From positions 62,001-126,000 of the forward strand of contig NZ_ATWN01000010.1 in the NCBI RefSeq assembly GCF_000421265.1: DNA of 64,000 bases, read 5' to 3'. Shown one piece after another: positions 32,808 to 42,415 of this stretch. The stretch is from Thalassospira lucentensis MCCC 1A00383 = DSM 14000 (GTDB lineage Bacteria; Pseudomonadota; Alphaproteobacteria; Rhodospirillales; Thalassospiraceae). The notes under the pieces are model-generated. The model was not told the origin of the DNA and ran no database searches. It was given only the letters and a program-made list of their open reading frames with translations. The translations under genes were made by a program, and so were the position numbers. How positions within the stretch are numbered: the stretch's first letter is position 1; every line of letters starts with the position of its first letter.

Positions 32808-33536
32808 TTAGGACAAGGCCGCAATGGCCGCGGTAAGGTCAATGCGGCCATCATAAAGGGCACGTCCGGAAATCGCGCCATCAATACCGGCATCGGTGTG
32901 GGCCTTGACCGCAATCAAATCATCAAGCGACGATACCCCGCCCGACACAATCACCGGGGTCGAGATGGCGGATGCCAGTGCCACGGTGCTTTCGATATTG
33001 GGTCCGCCCATCGCGCCATCGCGGTCAATGTCGGTAAAGATGATGGCGGCAACACCGCAATCTTCAAACTTTTGCGCCAGTTCAAGGGCTGTGACTTCGG
33101 ATGTTTCAGCCCAGCCTTCGACCGCGACATAACCATCGCGCGCATCAATACCCACCGCCACCCGGCCCGGCCATTTGGCACAGGCTTGCTTGACGAAATC
33201 AGGATTGCGCAGTGCGACCGTGCCAAGGATAACGCGGGTGATGCCCTTGTTCAGCCAGTAATCAACCGTTTCCATGGTGCGGATACCGCCACCCAACTGG
33301 GTTTGGGCTTTGCCATCAACGGCGGCCAGAATGGAATCAACCGCCGCCCCATTGACCGGTTCGCCAGCAAAAGCGCCGTTCAGGTCGACAATATGGACCC
33401 AGTGACACCCGGCGGCGACAAATTCACCGGCCTGTGCACCGGGGTTATCGTTAAACACGGTGGCCTTGTCCATGTCGCCGCGCAAAAGGCGAACGCAGGC
33501 ACCGTCTTTGAGGTCAATTGCGGGATAAAGATTCAC
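32808..33536 (-). CDS. hisA: ProFAR isomerase
   Basis: About 242 aa barrel, paralogous to His[20 protein letters not shown] (first catalytic Asp), [29 protein letters not shown] (second Asp) and [13 protein letters not shown]. Catalyses the Amadori rearrangement of ProFAR to PRFAR. GTG at 33536 is chosen because it gives the family N-terminus and follows AGGA; it overlaps the GNAT gene stop by 4 bp (translational coupling). Confidence 0.95.
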   Translation of the reverse strand: MNLYPAIDLKDGACVRLLRGDMDKATVFNDNPGAQAGEFVAAGCHWVHIVDLNGAFAGEPVNGAAVDSILAAVDGKAQTQLGGGIRTMETVDYWLNKGITRVILGTVALRNPDFVKQACAKWPGRVAVGIDARDGYVAVEGWAETSEVTALELAQKFEDCGVAAIIFTDIDRDGAMGGPNIESTVALASAISTPVIVSGGVSSLDDLIAVKAHTDAGIDGAISGRALYDGRIDLTAAIAALS

Positions 33537-34087
33537 TGCTCGGTGTCCTGTATTTTCTTGGTGTAGTAGTACCCTTCGACCATCTTGCCATCGACCATCG
33601 CGTAATAGGGATTGATCCCCCAACGGACGTATCCCAGCCCATTATAAAGCGCGATGGCGGCAGTCTGGGTTTCGCGAAGGTCCAGTTTCAAAACGCTATA
33701 GCCTGCTTCGCGGGCGAAATATTCGATGCCACGCACAATCGCCTTACCGTTGCCGCGCCCGCGTGCCCATGGGGCAACGAAATGGCCGGAAATCTGGGCA
33801 GAATGGCGTTGTGCTTCGAGGTTGGCCGGGGTTTCGATCAGCTGTGCCGCACCGGAAATCACGCCGTCAACGCGCGAAACAAACAAGTTGCGCCCAGGCA
33901 TCAGCAAAACACCACGCCAGTATTTTTCCATATCCGGGCGATCTGGTGGGGTGAGCCAGCCAAACCCGCCGCCTTCAACGATTGCCTGCGTGCAGGCATC
34001 AACGATGTCGGACAAATCCCCCGCCGAAAGCTGGGTGACATGTTCGGCCATGACGCCATCCTGAATGGTATCACTTGGTGCGATCAT
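33533..34087 (-). CDS. GNAT acetyltransferase embedded in the his operon
   Basis: About 184 aa. [55 protein letters not shown] is the GNAT core with the acetyl-CoA loop ARGRGNGKA. The chosen ATG 34087 overlaps the hisH stop (ATGA); ATG 34096 is an alternative. The gene also overlaps hisA by 4 bp. A GNAT at this operon position is seen in related alphaproteobacteria but its substrate is unknown; its coupling to hisH and hisA suggests a role near histidine metabolism, which is inference. Confidence 0.85.
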   Translation of the reverse strand: MIAPSDTIQDGVMAEHVTQLSAGDLSDIVDACTQAIVEGGGFGWLTPPDRPDMEKYWRGVLLMPGRNLFVSRVDGVISGAAQLIETPANLEAQRHSAQISGHFVAPWARGRGNGKAIVRGIEYFAREAGYSVLKLDLRETQTAAIALYNGLGYVRWGINPYYAMVDGKMVEGYYYTKKIQDTEQ

Positions 34088-34734
34088 GGTTTCCATCCCA
34101 GGAAATTCCCAATGATGGTCAGGCCGGTTTGCTGGCTTTTTTCCGGGTGGAACTGGGTGCCGACCATATTGTCGCGTCCAATCATTGCGGTTAAATCGCC
34201 GCCATAGGACACCGATGCCAGTCGTTCGGCCGGGTTGGCGACATGCATGTGATAGCTGTGCACGAAATAGGCGTGATCGCCGTTTGAAATGCCGTTCATC
34301 ACCGGGTGTGCTTTGCCCGCCGGATCAAGCACCAGTTCGTTCCAGCCCATATGCGGGATTTTAAGGGTCGGGTCGTTTGGGGTGATCGCAACCACTTCGC
34401 CCTTGATCCAGTCAAGGCCGTCGGTCGTGACAAATTCGCGCCCGACAGACGACATTAACTGCATGCCAACACAGATGCCAAAGAACGGCTTGCCGCCCTT
34501 AATCACCTGTTCGCTCAGCACATCGACCATGCCGGTCACCGCATCAAGCCCGGCCCGGCAATCGGCATAGGCGCCAACACCCGGAAGCACGATATGGCTG
34601 GCGCTGCGGACTTTTTCGGGGTCATTGGTGACAATGATATCGTCGGAAAATCCGGTTTCACGGGCGGCGCGCTCAAATGCCTTGGCAGCCGAACGCAAAT
34701 TGCCTGAGCCGTAATCAATAATCGCAACACTCAT
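34084..34734 (-). CDS. hisH: imidazole glycerol phosphate synthase, glutamine amidotransferase subunit
   Basis: 216 aa class I amidotransferase. [22 protein letters not shown] at the N-terminus, the nucleophile elbow [11 protein letters not shown] (Cys) and the C-terminal catalytic His-x-Glu in [10 protein letters not shown]. Supplies ammonia to HisF. Overlaps DUF2628 by 4 bp and the GNAT by 4 bp, so the unit is tightly coupled. Confidence 0.96.
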   Translation of the reverse strand: MSVAIIDYGSGNLRSAAKAFERAARETGFSDDIIVTNDPEKVRSASHIVLPGVGAYADCRAGLDAVTGMVDVLSEQVIKGGKPFFGICVGMQLMSSVGREFVTTDGLDWIKGEVVAITPNDPTLKIPHMGWNELVLDPAGKAHPVMNGISNGDHAYFVHSYHMHVANPAERLASVSYGGDLTAMIGRDNMVGTQFHPEKSQQTGLTIIGNFLGWKP

Positions 34735-35198
34735 GGGTAAGATGGGCTCCCGCTTGAGGGGGTGGAGACAACAGTTTGCGGCGGTGATGCCAATTGCGTG
34801 ATGCCAAGGTGGGCTGTTCTGATCCGTTGGCTGCCAAGATTGGCAAAGCAGCGATATTCGGCATCAGAGTAGGTTTTACCGGCCACGATATCGACCATTT
34901 TCCAGCCCTTGGCGGCAAGCTTGCGGCGCTTAAGGTCATTGCCAATCAGGCCAAAGCCGATCCCGGTCAGAAGGGCCAGCGCAAAGTCCATTTCCGGCCC
35001 GCCGTTAAACAGCCGGACCAAGAGGCCGGACGCCAACGACACCGCGACAATTGCGAAAAAGCCAAGCCACAGGCGATGATACAACGCCCAAAGCCCCGAC
35101 AGCAGAAAGGCCCAGAAATTGAACCCTTCGCGGATCAGGATGGCGTTTTCCATCGGGTCGGCATCGCCGGGATGGATATGGACTGTGTAAACCTGCAT
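34731..35198 (-). CDS. DUF2628 membrane protein
   Basis: About 155 aa. [10 protein letters not shown] start, then a hydrophobic hairpin ([28 protein letters not shown]) and a further membrane segment ([25 protein letters not shown]), typical of DUF2628. The function is unknown; the association with hisB/hisH is recurrent in this lineage. Start at ATG 35198 chosen over 35231 because it gives the family N-terminus. Its stop overlaps the hisH start. Confidence 0.8.
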   Translation of the reverse strand: MQVYTVHIHPGDADPMENAILIREGFNFWAFLLSGLWALYHRLWLGFFAIVAVSLASGLLVRLFNGGPEMDFALALLTGIGFGLIGNDLKRRKLAAKGWKMVDIVAGKTYSDAEYRCFANLGSQRIRTAHLGITQLASPPQTVVSTPSSGSPSYP

Positions 35199-35279
35199 CG
35201 AAAACCGATTTTCTGGTCGCGGTGGCACCAATGTCCCACCGGTATACTCCCGATCTTTATGTGATCAGATCACGTCAGA

Positions 35280-35879
35280 TCAAAGTGATCCACCAAGTGT
35301 GCCCTTGGTCGACGGAATGGCATCGGATTTGCGTGGATCAATTTCAATTGCCACACGCAGCGACCGTGCCAGCGCCTTATAGGCACTTTCGACGATATGG
35401 TGGTTGTTCTCGCCATACAGGTTCTCGACATGCAGCGTAATGCCGCCGGCCTGGGCAAAGCCCTGGAACCATTCGCGGAACAGCTCGGTATCCATGTCGC
35501 CGATTTTGTCGCGGTTAAAATCGACATTCCAGATCAGATACGGGCGGCTTGAAATATCAAGGGCGACACGGGTCAGCGCCTCATCCATCGGCAACAGGCA
35601 ACTGCCATACCGGTTGATGCCCTTTTTATCGCCAAGCGCCTTGGCAAAGGCTTCGCCAATGGCAATCCCGGCATCTTCTGTGGTGTGATGGAAATCAATA
35701 TGCAGGTCGCCCTTGGCCCGGACCTTCAGGTCCATCAGGCTGTGGCGTGAAAGCTGTTCGAGCATGTGATCAAGGAAGCCAACCCCGGTTTCGACGTCAT
35801 AAACGCCGGTACCGTCAAGGTTCAGTTCAACCATGATCTGGGTTTCGTTTGTATTACGCTCAACGCGGGCCTTGCGCAT
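35280..35879 (-). CDS. hisB: imidazoleglycerol-phosphate dehydratase
   Basis: About 199 aa. Two-repeat fold with the metal-binding [14 protein letters not shown] and [15 protein letters not shown] motifs, and [17 protein letters not shown]. Converts IGP to imidazole-acetol phosphate. First gene of the his run, with GGAAAGGAG directly before ATG 35879. Monofunctional: the phosphatase part of enterobacterial HisB is absent. Confidence 0.96.
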   Translation of the reverse strand: MRKARVERNTNETQIMVELNLDGTGVYDVETGVGFLDHMLEQLSRHSLMDLKVRAKGDLHIDFHHTTEDAGIAIGEAFAKALGDKKGINRYGSCLLPMDEALTRVALDISSRPYLIWNVDFNRDKIGDMDTELFREWFQGFAQAGGITLHVENLYGENNHHIVESAYKALARSLRVAIEIDPRKSDAIPSTKGTLGGSL

Positions 35880-35967
35880 GCAAAGCTCCTTTCCTGCAGA
35901 TAGGGATGCATATGTTGGGACGTATTTAGCAACAAAGTCGCGCAAAAGCCAGTTTAAGTGGCTACGT

Positions 35968-36007
35968 AATGGCCGTAAAATCCATGTAAACCGGACTTAC
36001 GGCCATT
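35968..36007. terminator. 11-bp inverted repeat between hisB and ade
   Basis: AATGGCCGTAA (35968-35978) and TTACGGCCATT (35997-36007) form a perfect 11-bp stem with an 18-base loop, 16 bp after the ade stop on the minus strand. No T tract follows, so Rho-independent termination is uncertain; it may protect the ade mRNA 3' end. Confidence 0.45.
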
Positions 36008-36023
36008 GATGCTGCCTTTGGCG

Positions 36024-37754
36024 TTAAACAAAATCGAACTTATCGACATCAAACAGGCCGCGATCGGTCATTTTAAGATGTGGGATGACCGGGAGGGCGA
36101 GGAACGCGACCTGAAGGAACGGTTCGGGCAGAACGCAGCCCAAATCCTTGGCCGCCGCGCGCAGGGTAATCAGGTCTTTTTCGACCACCTCGAACGGCTC
36201 AAGGCTCATCAGGCCTGCGACCGGCAAGGGCAATTCAGCCGTGACTTTGCCGTTATCGGCAACCGCAAAGCCGCCACCCATTTCAATCAGGCGATTGACC
36301 GCAGCCGCCATGTCAGCATCATTTGCACCGACCACAGTGATGTTGTGGCTGTCATGCCCGACCGAGGAGGCAATCGCGCCACGTTTGAGCCCAAAGCCGC
36401 GCACGAAACTTCTGCCAATATTGCCATTGATGCCGTGGCGTTCGACGACAGCCACCTTGATCACGTCATGATCCAGATCGGGTTTCAGGCCATTTTCGCC
36501 AATTTCAAGGGTGGCTTCGTCGCGGAAGGTCAGGATCAAGCCCGGTTTGACCTTGATCACCGGGGTTTGGTTTTGGCCCGGTTTGGGTTCGCAGGCAAAG
36601 GCGGCCGCATCGACCGGGGTGGCCTTCATGGACGACAGCCCGACCGGGTCGATGGTTTTGCGTTTGGCAAACAGATCGTTGGTGACAAGGCGACCCGCGG
36701 CGATGACAGCGCTAACATCGCAGGTATCAAGATCATCGAGAATCGCGATATCGGCGCGCCAGCCCGGCCCGATCAAACCGCGATCGCACAGGCCAAAAAT
36801 GCGCGCAGCGGAATGGGATGCCGCGCGATAGGCATGATGGATCGGGCAATTGCGGGCTTTCAAATGTCCGATCAGGCGGCGCACCAGACTATCAAGATGG
36901 CCTTCTTCGCCGATATCAAGCGGATTGCGGTCATCGGTACACAGGGCCACGAAGCTTGAACTGTTTTCATCCAAAATTTCAGCCAGTGCTTCGAGGTCCT
37001 TGGACACCGACCCTTCACGGATCAGGATTGCCATGCCCTTGGCGAGTTTTTCACGGGCTTCGTCAGCTGAGGTGGCTTCATGGTCGGTGCGAATGCCAGC
37101 GGCCATATAGCCGTTCAAATTAAGGCCGCGCACCAGCGGCGCATGGCCGTCAATATGCCCATCCTGAAACGCTTCAAGCTTAGCCATGATGCCCGGGTCA
37201 AGGTTGAGCACACCGGGGTAATTCATCATTTCCGCCAGACCGACGACCTTGGGGTGGTCGCGAAACGGCAACAGGTCTTCGATTTCAAGCCGTGCGCCTG
37301 CAGTTTCAAAGGCGGTGGCCGGAACGCAGGACGAAAGGTTGACCCGAATGTCCATCACCGACTGTTCAGCACATTCAAGGAAGTACTTAATCCCGTCCGC
37401 CCCCAGAACATTGGCAATTTCATGCGGATCACACAGAACGGTGGTTACCCCGTGGGGCAAGACACAGCGGTCAAATTCAAGCGGAGTGACCAATGAGCTT
37501 TCGATATGCAGATGGGTATCGATAAAGCCCGGAACGCCGAATTTTCCGGTGCAGTCGATTTCGGTGTTTCCAGCATAACTGTCATGGGTGCCGACGATGC
37601 GGTCGCCAACGATTGCGATGTCGGTCACAGTGACGTTACCGGTGATGACATCGAGCAATCCGATGTTGCGCAGGACCATATCCGCCTTGATTTTACCCTG
37701 CCCCGCAAGGATGCATTTGCCAAGATGGGATTGGGTCAGATCGGTGCTGCTCAT
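36024..37754 (-). CDS. ade: adenine deaminase
   Basis: 576 aa amidohydrolase. IVGDRIVG and the metal site PGFIDTHLHIESS, then HGVTTVLCDPHEIANVLG, GHAPLVRGLNLNGY and the C-terminal GHDSHNITVVGAND block are diagnostic of the Ade family. Converts adenine to hypoxanthine for purine salvage. It is divergent from hslV. Full length for the family (about 570-600 aa). Confidence 0.95.
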   Translation of the reverse strand: MSSTDLTQSHLGKCILAGQGKIKADMVLRNIGLLDVITGNVTVTDIAIVGDRIVGTHDSYAGNTEIDCTGKFGVPGFIDTHLHIESSLVTPLEFDRCVLPHGVTTVLCDPHEIANVLGADGIKYFLECAEQSVMDIRVNLSSCVPATAFETAGARLEIEDLLPFRDHPKVVGLAEMMNYPGVLNLDPGIMAKLEAFQDGHIDGHAPLVRGLNLNGYMAAGIRTDHEATSADEAREKLAKGMAILIREGSVSKDLEALAEILDENSSSFVALCTDDRNPLDIGEEGHLDSLVRRLIGHLKARNCPIHHAYRAASHSAARIFGLCDRGLIGPGWRADIAILDDLDTCDVSAVIAAGRLVTNDLFAKRKTIDPVGLSSMKATPVDAAAFACEPKPGQNQTPVIKVKPGLILTFRDEATLEIGENGLKPDLDHDVIKVAVVERHGINGNIGRSFVRGFGLKRGAIASSVGHDSHNITVVGANDADMAAAVNRLIEMGGGFAVADNGKVTAELPLPVAGLMSLEPFEVVEKDLITLRAAAKDLGCVLPEPFLQVAFLALPVIPHLKMTDRGLFDVDKFDFV

Positions 37755-37961
37755 GGGTTTGGGTCCTAGCGTTCTTTGAAATTCTTTTGTGGCTTAAGCC
37801 TAAAGCAAGTTAGTGCGCTGTGCCTTGAATTTTTTATGGGTCTTGGCGTTGAAACTGTATTTGCCATTCGACAAAACCGTCTGATCGGCCTTGGCCCTTG
37901 ACCGGGCGGTTGTGCGTGCTAACTCTTGGTCGAAGCATTGGATGATATTCAAGGATAATTC

Positions 37962-38516
37962 ATGAGCGAACAACAAAGCTGGCACGGCACGACGATCCTG
38001 TCTGTGCGCAAGGGGAATGAAGTCGTGGTGGCCGGTGATGGTCAGGTGTCGCTGGGCCAGACCGTGATCAAGGGCAATGCCCGCAAGGTCCGCCGGATTG
38101 GTCAGAAAGGTGACATCATTGTCGGTTTCGCCGGGGCGACGGCAGATGCCTTTACCCTGCTTGAGCGTCTTGAAGCCAAACTGGACCGTCATCCGGGCCA
38201 AACCATGCGTGCCTGCGTCGAACTGGCCAAGGATTGGCGCACAGATCGCTATTTGCGCAAGCTTGAAGCCATGATGGCGGTTGCTGATCGCGACATTTCG
38301 CTGGTTTTGACTGGTCAGGGTGATGTTTTGGAACCTGAAGACGGCATTATCGCCATCGGATCGGGCGGAAATTATGCCTTGTCTGCTGCTCGTGCCCTGA
38401 TGGATCAGGATATGACAGCCGAGGAAATCGCCCGCAAAGCCATGAAGATTGCCGGTGAGATTTGCGTCTATACCAATGGCAGCGTCACGCTCGAAAAAAT
38501 CGAGGATGCGAAATAG
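37962..38516 (+). CDS. hslV: ATP-dependent protease subunit HslV
   Basis: 184 aa Ntn-hydrolase, the proteolytic core of the HslUV complex. The catalytic Thr is T10 in [12 protein letters not shown]: the first nine residues form an N-terminal extension that must be removed, as in other alphaproteobacterial HslV, instead of just the initiator Met. [11 protein letters not shown] and [15 protein letters not shown] are conserved. Upstream of hslU with a 61-bp gap. Confidence 0.96.
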   Translation: MSEQQSWHGTTILSVRKGNEVVVAGDGQVSLGQTVIKGNARKVRRIGQKGDIIVGFAGATADAFTLLERLEAKLDRHPGQTMRACVELAKDWRTDRYLRKLEAMMAVADRDISLVLTGQGDVLEPEDGIIAIGSGGNYALSAARALMDQDMTAEEIARKAMKIAGEICVYTNGSVTLEKIEDAK

Positions 38517-38577
38517 GCAGGGTGCCGTTTCGGGCCCTGATCACGCATCCGTCGCAATAACAAAACGGAACACCAAA

Positions 38578-39888
38578 ATGACCCAGAATTACAGCCCGCG
38601 CGAGACGGTTTCCGAACTGGATCGCCACATTATCGGTCAGAAAGAAGCCAAACGCGCGGTTGCCATTGCGATGCGCAATCGCTGGCGTCGGCAGCAGCTT
38701 GACGACACCATGCGCAATGAAGTTCTGCCCAAAAACATCCTGATGATCGGCCCGACCGGGGTGGGTAAAACCGAAATTGCGCGCCGTCTGGCAAAGCTTG
38801 CCGATGCGCCGTTCATCAAGATCGAAGCCACCAAATTTACCGAAGTCGGCTATGTCGGGCGTGACGTTGAACAGATTGTGCGTGATCTGGTCGAAGTGTC
38901 GCTTGATCTGACCCGTGAGGCCATGCGCAAGAAGGTCCGGGCCAAGGCTGAAATGCAGGCCGAGGAACGTATTCTTGATGGTCTGGTGGGCGAAAACGCG
39001 TCCGCCGATACCCGCCAGAAATTCCGCAAGATGCTGCGTGAAGGCGAGTTGCAGGACAAGGAAATCGAAATCAACGTTCAGGAAAGCAGTTCATCCTCGA
39101 TGCCGACCATCGATATTCCGGGCATGCCCGGTGCCCAGATGGGCATGATGAACCTGAACGACATGTTCGGTAAGGCCTTCGGCGGCAATACCAAGCCCAA
39201 ACGCATGACCGTCACAGAAGCCTTTGAGCGCCTGATTGATGAAGAAGGCGACAAGCTGCTTGATAATGACAAGGTTACCGCCGAGGCGATTGATAATGTC
39301 GAGCAGAACGGCATCGTATTCCTTGATGAGATCGATAAAATCACCGCGCGGTCGGAACGTGGCGGCGATGTGTCGCGCGAAGGGGTGCAACGTGATTTGC
39401 TGCCGCTGATCGAAGGCACCAACGTTTCAACCAAACACGGCACGGTCAAAACTGACCATATCCTGTTTATCTGTTCGGGCGCATTCCATCTGGCCAAACC
39501 ATCGGACCTTCTGCCGGAATTGCAGGGCCGTTTGCCGATCCGGGTGGAGCTCAAGGCGCTTACCGAAGGCGATTTCCGCCGCATCCTGATGGAGCCGGAA
39601 GCTTCCCTGATCAAGCAGTATATTGCGTTGATGAAGACCGAAGACGTCACATTGGACTTTAGCGATGATGCGATTGATGAAATTGCCCGCATTTCGGCCA
39701 GTGTGAATGAGGCGGTCGAAAATATCGGCGCACGCCGCCTGCATACGGTGCTTGAAAAGCTACTGGATGACATCAGCTTTACCGCAACCGATCGTGCGGG
39801 CGAGACGTTCAAAGTCGATGGCGCCTATGTCCGTGAGCAGGTCGAAGAGCTGTCGAAAGATACCGATCTTTCGAAGTTTATTTTGTAA
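38578..39888 (+). CDS. hslU: HslU ATPase subunit
   Basis: About 436 aa AAA+ unfoldase partner of HslV. Walker A GPTGVGKT (58-65), [17 protein letters not shown] pore region, Walker [11 protein letters not shown], sensor [25 protein letters not shown] and the C-terminal KFIL tail that docks into HslV. The middle I-domain (about 110-230) is of normal length. The start at ATG 38578 (MTQNYSP) is the family start. Confidence 0.97.
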   Translation: MTQNYSPRETVSELDRHIIGQKEAKRAVAIAMRNRWRRQQLDDTMRNEVLPKNILMIGPTGVGKTEIARRLAKLADAPFIKIEATKFTEVGYVGRDVEQIVRDLVEVSLDLTREAMRKKVRAKAEMQAEERILDGLVGENASADTRQKFRKMLREGELQDKEIEINVQESSSSSMPTIDIPGMPGAQMGMMNLNDMFGKAFGGNTKPKRMTVTEAFERLIDEEGDKLLDNDKVTAEAIDNVEQNGIVFLDEIDKITARSERGGDVSREGVQRDLLPLIEGTNVSTKHGTVKTDHILFICSGAFHLAKPSDLLPELQGRLPIRVELKALTEGDFRRILMEPEASLIKQYIALMKTEDVTLDFSDDAIDEIARISASVNEAVENIGARRLHTVLEKLLDDISFTATDRAGETFKVDGAYVREQVEELSKDTDLSKFIL

Positions 39889-39916
39889 CCGAAACGATAT
39901 CTTCGACGCAGATTGC

Positions 39917-39948
39917 CAAAAGGCCAGCATCTCGGTGCTGGCCTTTTT
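39917..39948 (+). terminator. intrinsic terminator after hslVU
   Basis: An AAAGGCCAGCA / TGCTGGCCTTT stem with a 6-base loop is followed by a T-rich tail. It separates the hslVU unit from the convergent kinase gene and may work in both directions. Confidence 0.85.
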
Positions 39949-39959
39949 GTCTGAACGGG

Positions 39960-41369
39960 TCAGGCGCTGTGCAATTTGCGGATATTGTTGTCGGCCTTGG
40001 CGGGCAGATAGACGGTAAAGACCGACCCAACGCCCTGTTCGCTGTCGATAATCATGGTGCCGCGGTGGCGTTGCACCAGGTGTTTAACAATGGCCAGACC
40101 AAGGCCCGTTCCGCCAACCGCGCGTGAGCGGGCGGTATCAACCCGGTAAAACCGTTCGGTCAGGCGCGGCAGGTGTTCGCGTGCGATGCCGTCGGAATGG
40201 TCGCGGATGGCGACGGCCATAATGCGGTCATGGCGGAACCGGGCCAGCGCACCGGGTGGGGTTTTGGCCAAGGTAATCGAAACTTCGACATCGGTATCGG
40301 GATGACCGTATTTGATGGCGTTTTCGACCAGATTGACAAACACCTGTGTCAGTTCCTTTTCGTCGCCGACGATTTCGGTGTTATCAAGCGCATGATCAAC
40401 GCGGATCTTCATGCCTTTGGCATCGGCCTTCATCGCCAAGGTTTCAGCAACCTTGCCAATGATTTTACCAACGTCGCAATCCTCGGACGGCGGGGTATGT
40501 TCGTTCAACTCGATCCGCGCCAGCGACAGCAAATCTTCGATTAGATGCTGCATGCGCAGGCCCTGATCGCGCATTACCGGTAAGAATTGTGCAAGGGCAT
40601 CCGGATCATCTTTGGCAGGCCCTTCAAGCGTTTCGATAAAGCCCAGCAGTACTGAAAGCGGGGTGCGCAATTCATGACCGGCATCGGTGGCGAAATCGGC
40701 ACGCATCTGTTCAAGTTTGCGAAGCTCGGTCAGATCGGAAAAGCTGAGAACAAAGTTCCGGTCGCCGGTTGCTGCGGGCAGGCGTGCGGTCAGCACATCA
40801 AAATGACGGTGCGCGTCACTGGCCAGAATGAACTCGGCATGTTTCATGGTTTCGCGTTCGTTGGCGACATCATCAAACGCGTCCAAGAGGATCGGATCAC
40901 GGATAAACCGCGTCAGATCGCGTCCTGTTTCAAGGTTGTGAAACAATCCCCGTGCGGCCTGATTGAACCCGGTGACAACCCGGTGCCGGTTGACCATCAC
41001 CACCGGATTGGGAAGGTGATCAAGGATTTCGGCATCGGTGCTGGTCTGGGTTTCCAGATGTGAAATACGTTCGCGAAACGTGCTGGCGATCTGGGTATAA
41101 AGCGATGAGAGTTCAGACGCCGCGCTAAATGAAAGATGCTGTGGCGGTGTTCCCCGGAACCGGTCGCGCAGATCGGTGGCATAGCGGGCAACCCGGCGCA
41201 AATCGCCAAAATAGATGCGCAGTATTGCAGCAATTCCCAACCAGGAAAGCGTCGCGGCGACGACCGCAGTGCCCCAGCCAAGCAGTTCCATCGCCGCAAG
41301 GACGACGAATACAATGCCTGCTGGAAAGGCAACGGCCAAAGCCGTAAGTAACAATTGGCTAAAACCCAA
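39960..41369 (-). CDS. phoR: PhoR-type sensor histidine kinase
   Basis: 469 aa. Two N-terminal membrane helices (about 5-50), a PAS domain (ILDHLPNPVVMVNRHRVV), HisKA with H232 (DAGHELRTPLS) and HATPase_c with NLVENAIKY, GTGLGLAIVK and LTERFYRVD, as in PhoR. In the G1 box the usual D-x-G-x-G reads D390-H-S392-D-G394, so one conserved Gly is Ser. PhoR controls PhoB and the phosphate-starvation response. No phoB or pst genes are adjacent; the neighbours are hslU (convergent) and a nitroreductase. Activity of the variant G1 box is uncertain. Confidence 0.85.
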   Translation of the reverse strand: MGFSQLLLTALAVAFPAGIVFVVLAAMELLGWGTAVVAATLSWLGIAAILRIYFGDLRRVARYATDLRDRFRGTPPQHLSFSAASELSSLYTQIASTFRERISHLETQTSTDAEILDHLPNPVVMVNRHRVVTGFNQAARGLFHNLETGRDLTRFIRDPILLDAFDDVANERETMKHAEFILASDAHRHFDVLTARLPAATGDRNFVLSFSDLTELRKLEQMRADFATDAGHELRTPLSVLLGFIETLEGPAKDDPDALAQFLPVMRDQGLRMQHLIEDLLSLARIELNEHTPPSEDCDVGKIIGKVAETLAMKADAKGMKIRVDHALDNTEIVGDEKELTQVFVNLVENAIKYGHPDTDVEVSITLAKTPPGALARFRHDRIMAVAIRDHSDGIAREHLPRLTERFYRVDTARSRAVGGTGLGLAIVKHLVQRHRGTMIIDSEQGVGSVFTVYLPAKADNNIRKLHSA

Positions 41370-41500
41370 TTGACGCTCCTGTTGAGAAGGTATGATGACC
41401 TGTTACTGTACGCAGGTCTAAAAGTGGACCTAAAATGGTTATACGCTGGTAAAGATCAAATAAAAGTTTGATGACAGTTTTCAAGGTCATGAAGCAATTG

Positions 41501-41539
41501 AAAAAAAACGTCTGCGATCCTGAAAAAAGACCGCAGACG
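41501..41539 (-). terminator. intrinsic terminator of the nitroreductase gene
   Basis: CGTCTGCG (41509-41516) and CGCAGACG (41532-41539) form a perfect 8-bp stem; on the minus strand it is followed by eight T residues (41508-41501). It terminates transcription coming from 41587. Confidence 0.88.
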
Positions 41540-41586
41540 CAGGAACGGATGGTAACGATTGCCCGATGTGAGGTGTCGCTGTGTCC

Positions 41587-42168
41587 TTAAAGGATACGAG
41601 CACCCTGATCGAAGCTTAGACGCGGGCTGCGATCATGCAGTTTGGCCGAATCGCCATATCCGATATTGATCAGGAAATTGCTTTTAACCGGGGTATTGGC
41701 AAAAAATTCCGTGTCCAGTTTTGAATTGTCAAAGCCCGACATGGGGCCGCAATCAAGCCCAAGACCACGCAAAGCCAGAATGAAATAGCCTGCCTGAAGC
41801 GAACCATTGCGAAACGCCGTTGTTTTAATCGCGTCATCCTTGCCAGCAAACCATGACCGAGCATCGGTATGGGGGAACAGATCGGGCAGTTTTTCATAAA
41901 ATTCCATGTCATGGGCAATGATGGCGGTGACCGGTGCGGCCATGGTTTTATCAACATTACCGGCAGCAAGGCAGGGTTTAAGCCGTGCCTTGGCGTCAGG
42001 GGACTTTACAAAACTGATCCGCATCGGTTCGCAATTGGCACTGGTTGGTCCCATCACGGCCAGATCCCACGCCTGTTTGAGAAGGTCGGTATCAACATCG
42101 CGGTCCAGCCATTGGGTATGGGTGCGCGCGCCGTGAAACAGAAGATCAAGTGCAGTGGAATCAAGCAT
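41587..42168 (-). CDS. nitroreductase-family protein, RutE/HadB-like
   Basis: About 193 aa FMN-dependent oxidoreductase of the malonic-semialdehyde-reductase type. [35 protein letters not shown] and [21 protein letters not shown] are characteristic of the RutE group. RutE reduces malonic semialdehyde in pyrimidine degradation, but no rut genes are adjacent, so a general enal or quinone reductase role is equally possible. Start at ATG 42168 follows GAGAGG. Confidence 0.85.
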   Translation of the reverse strand: MLDSTALDLLFHGARTHTQWLDRDVDTDLLKQAWDLAVMGPTSANCEPMRISFVKSPDAKARLKPCLAAGNVDKTMAAPVTAIIAHDMEFYEKLPDLFPHTDARSWFAGKDDAIKTTAFRNGSLQAGYFILALRGLGLDCGPMSGFDNSKLDTEFFANTPVKSNFLINIGYGDSAKLHDRSPRLSFDQGARIL

Positions 42169-42289
42169 GGAACCTCTCAATTTGGATGGGGGTTAGGACT
42201 CTTTCATAAAGTTAAGCATACAGGGGCAATTCGCAACCGTGCATGCCCTATCCATATGAAATGTGGAAAAACAAGTGGTTCACTGGTAT

Positions 42290-42301
42290 TTTCATATGAA
42301 A
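42290..42301. promoter_or_regulatory. TTTCATATGAAA palindrome ahead of the polysaccharide deacetylase gene
   Basis: A perfect 12-bp palindrome lies in the divergent region between the nitroreductase and deacetylase genes. A related half (CCATATGAA) occurs 39 bp earlier at 42252. No regulator gene is adjacent, so the binder is unknown. Confidence 0.3.
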
Positions 42302-42415
42302 GATGATCTCGAAAAACGGGACGCTTCCTGTGGCCGGAGGTCACACTGTTGGGGCGAGGTGCCATGAACCAGGTGTCCGCCACGAGGAGTGGTTCGCAGA
42401 ATACTGGAAATAGAA

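Noticed and set aside
41461..41500. Pho-box-like CTGTCAT half site near the PhoR-like gene (minus strand)
   Set aside because: Only one half matches; the expected second half 11 bp away is absent.
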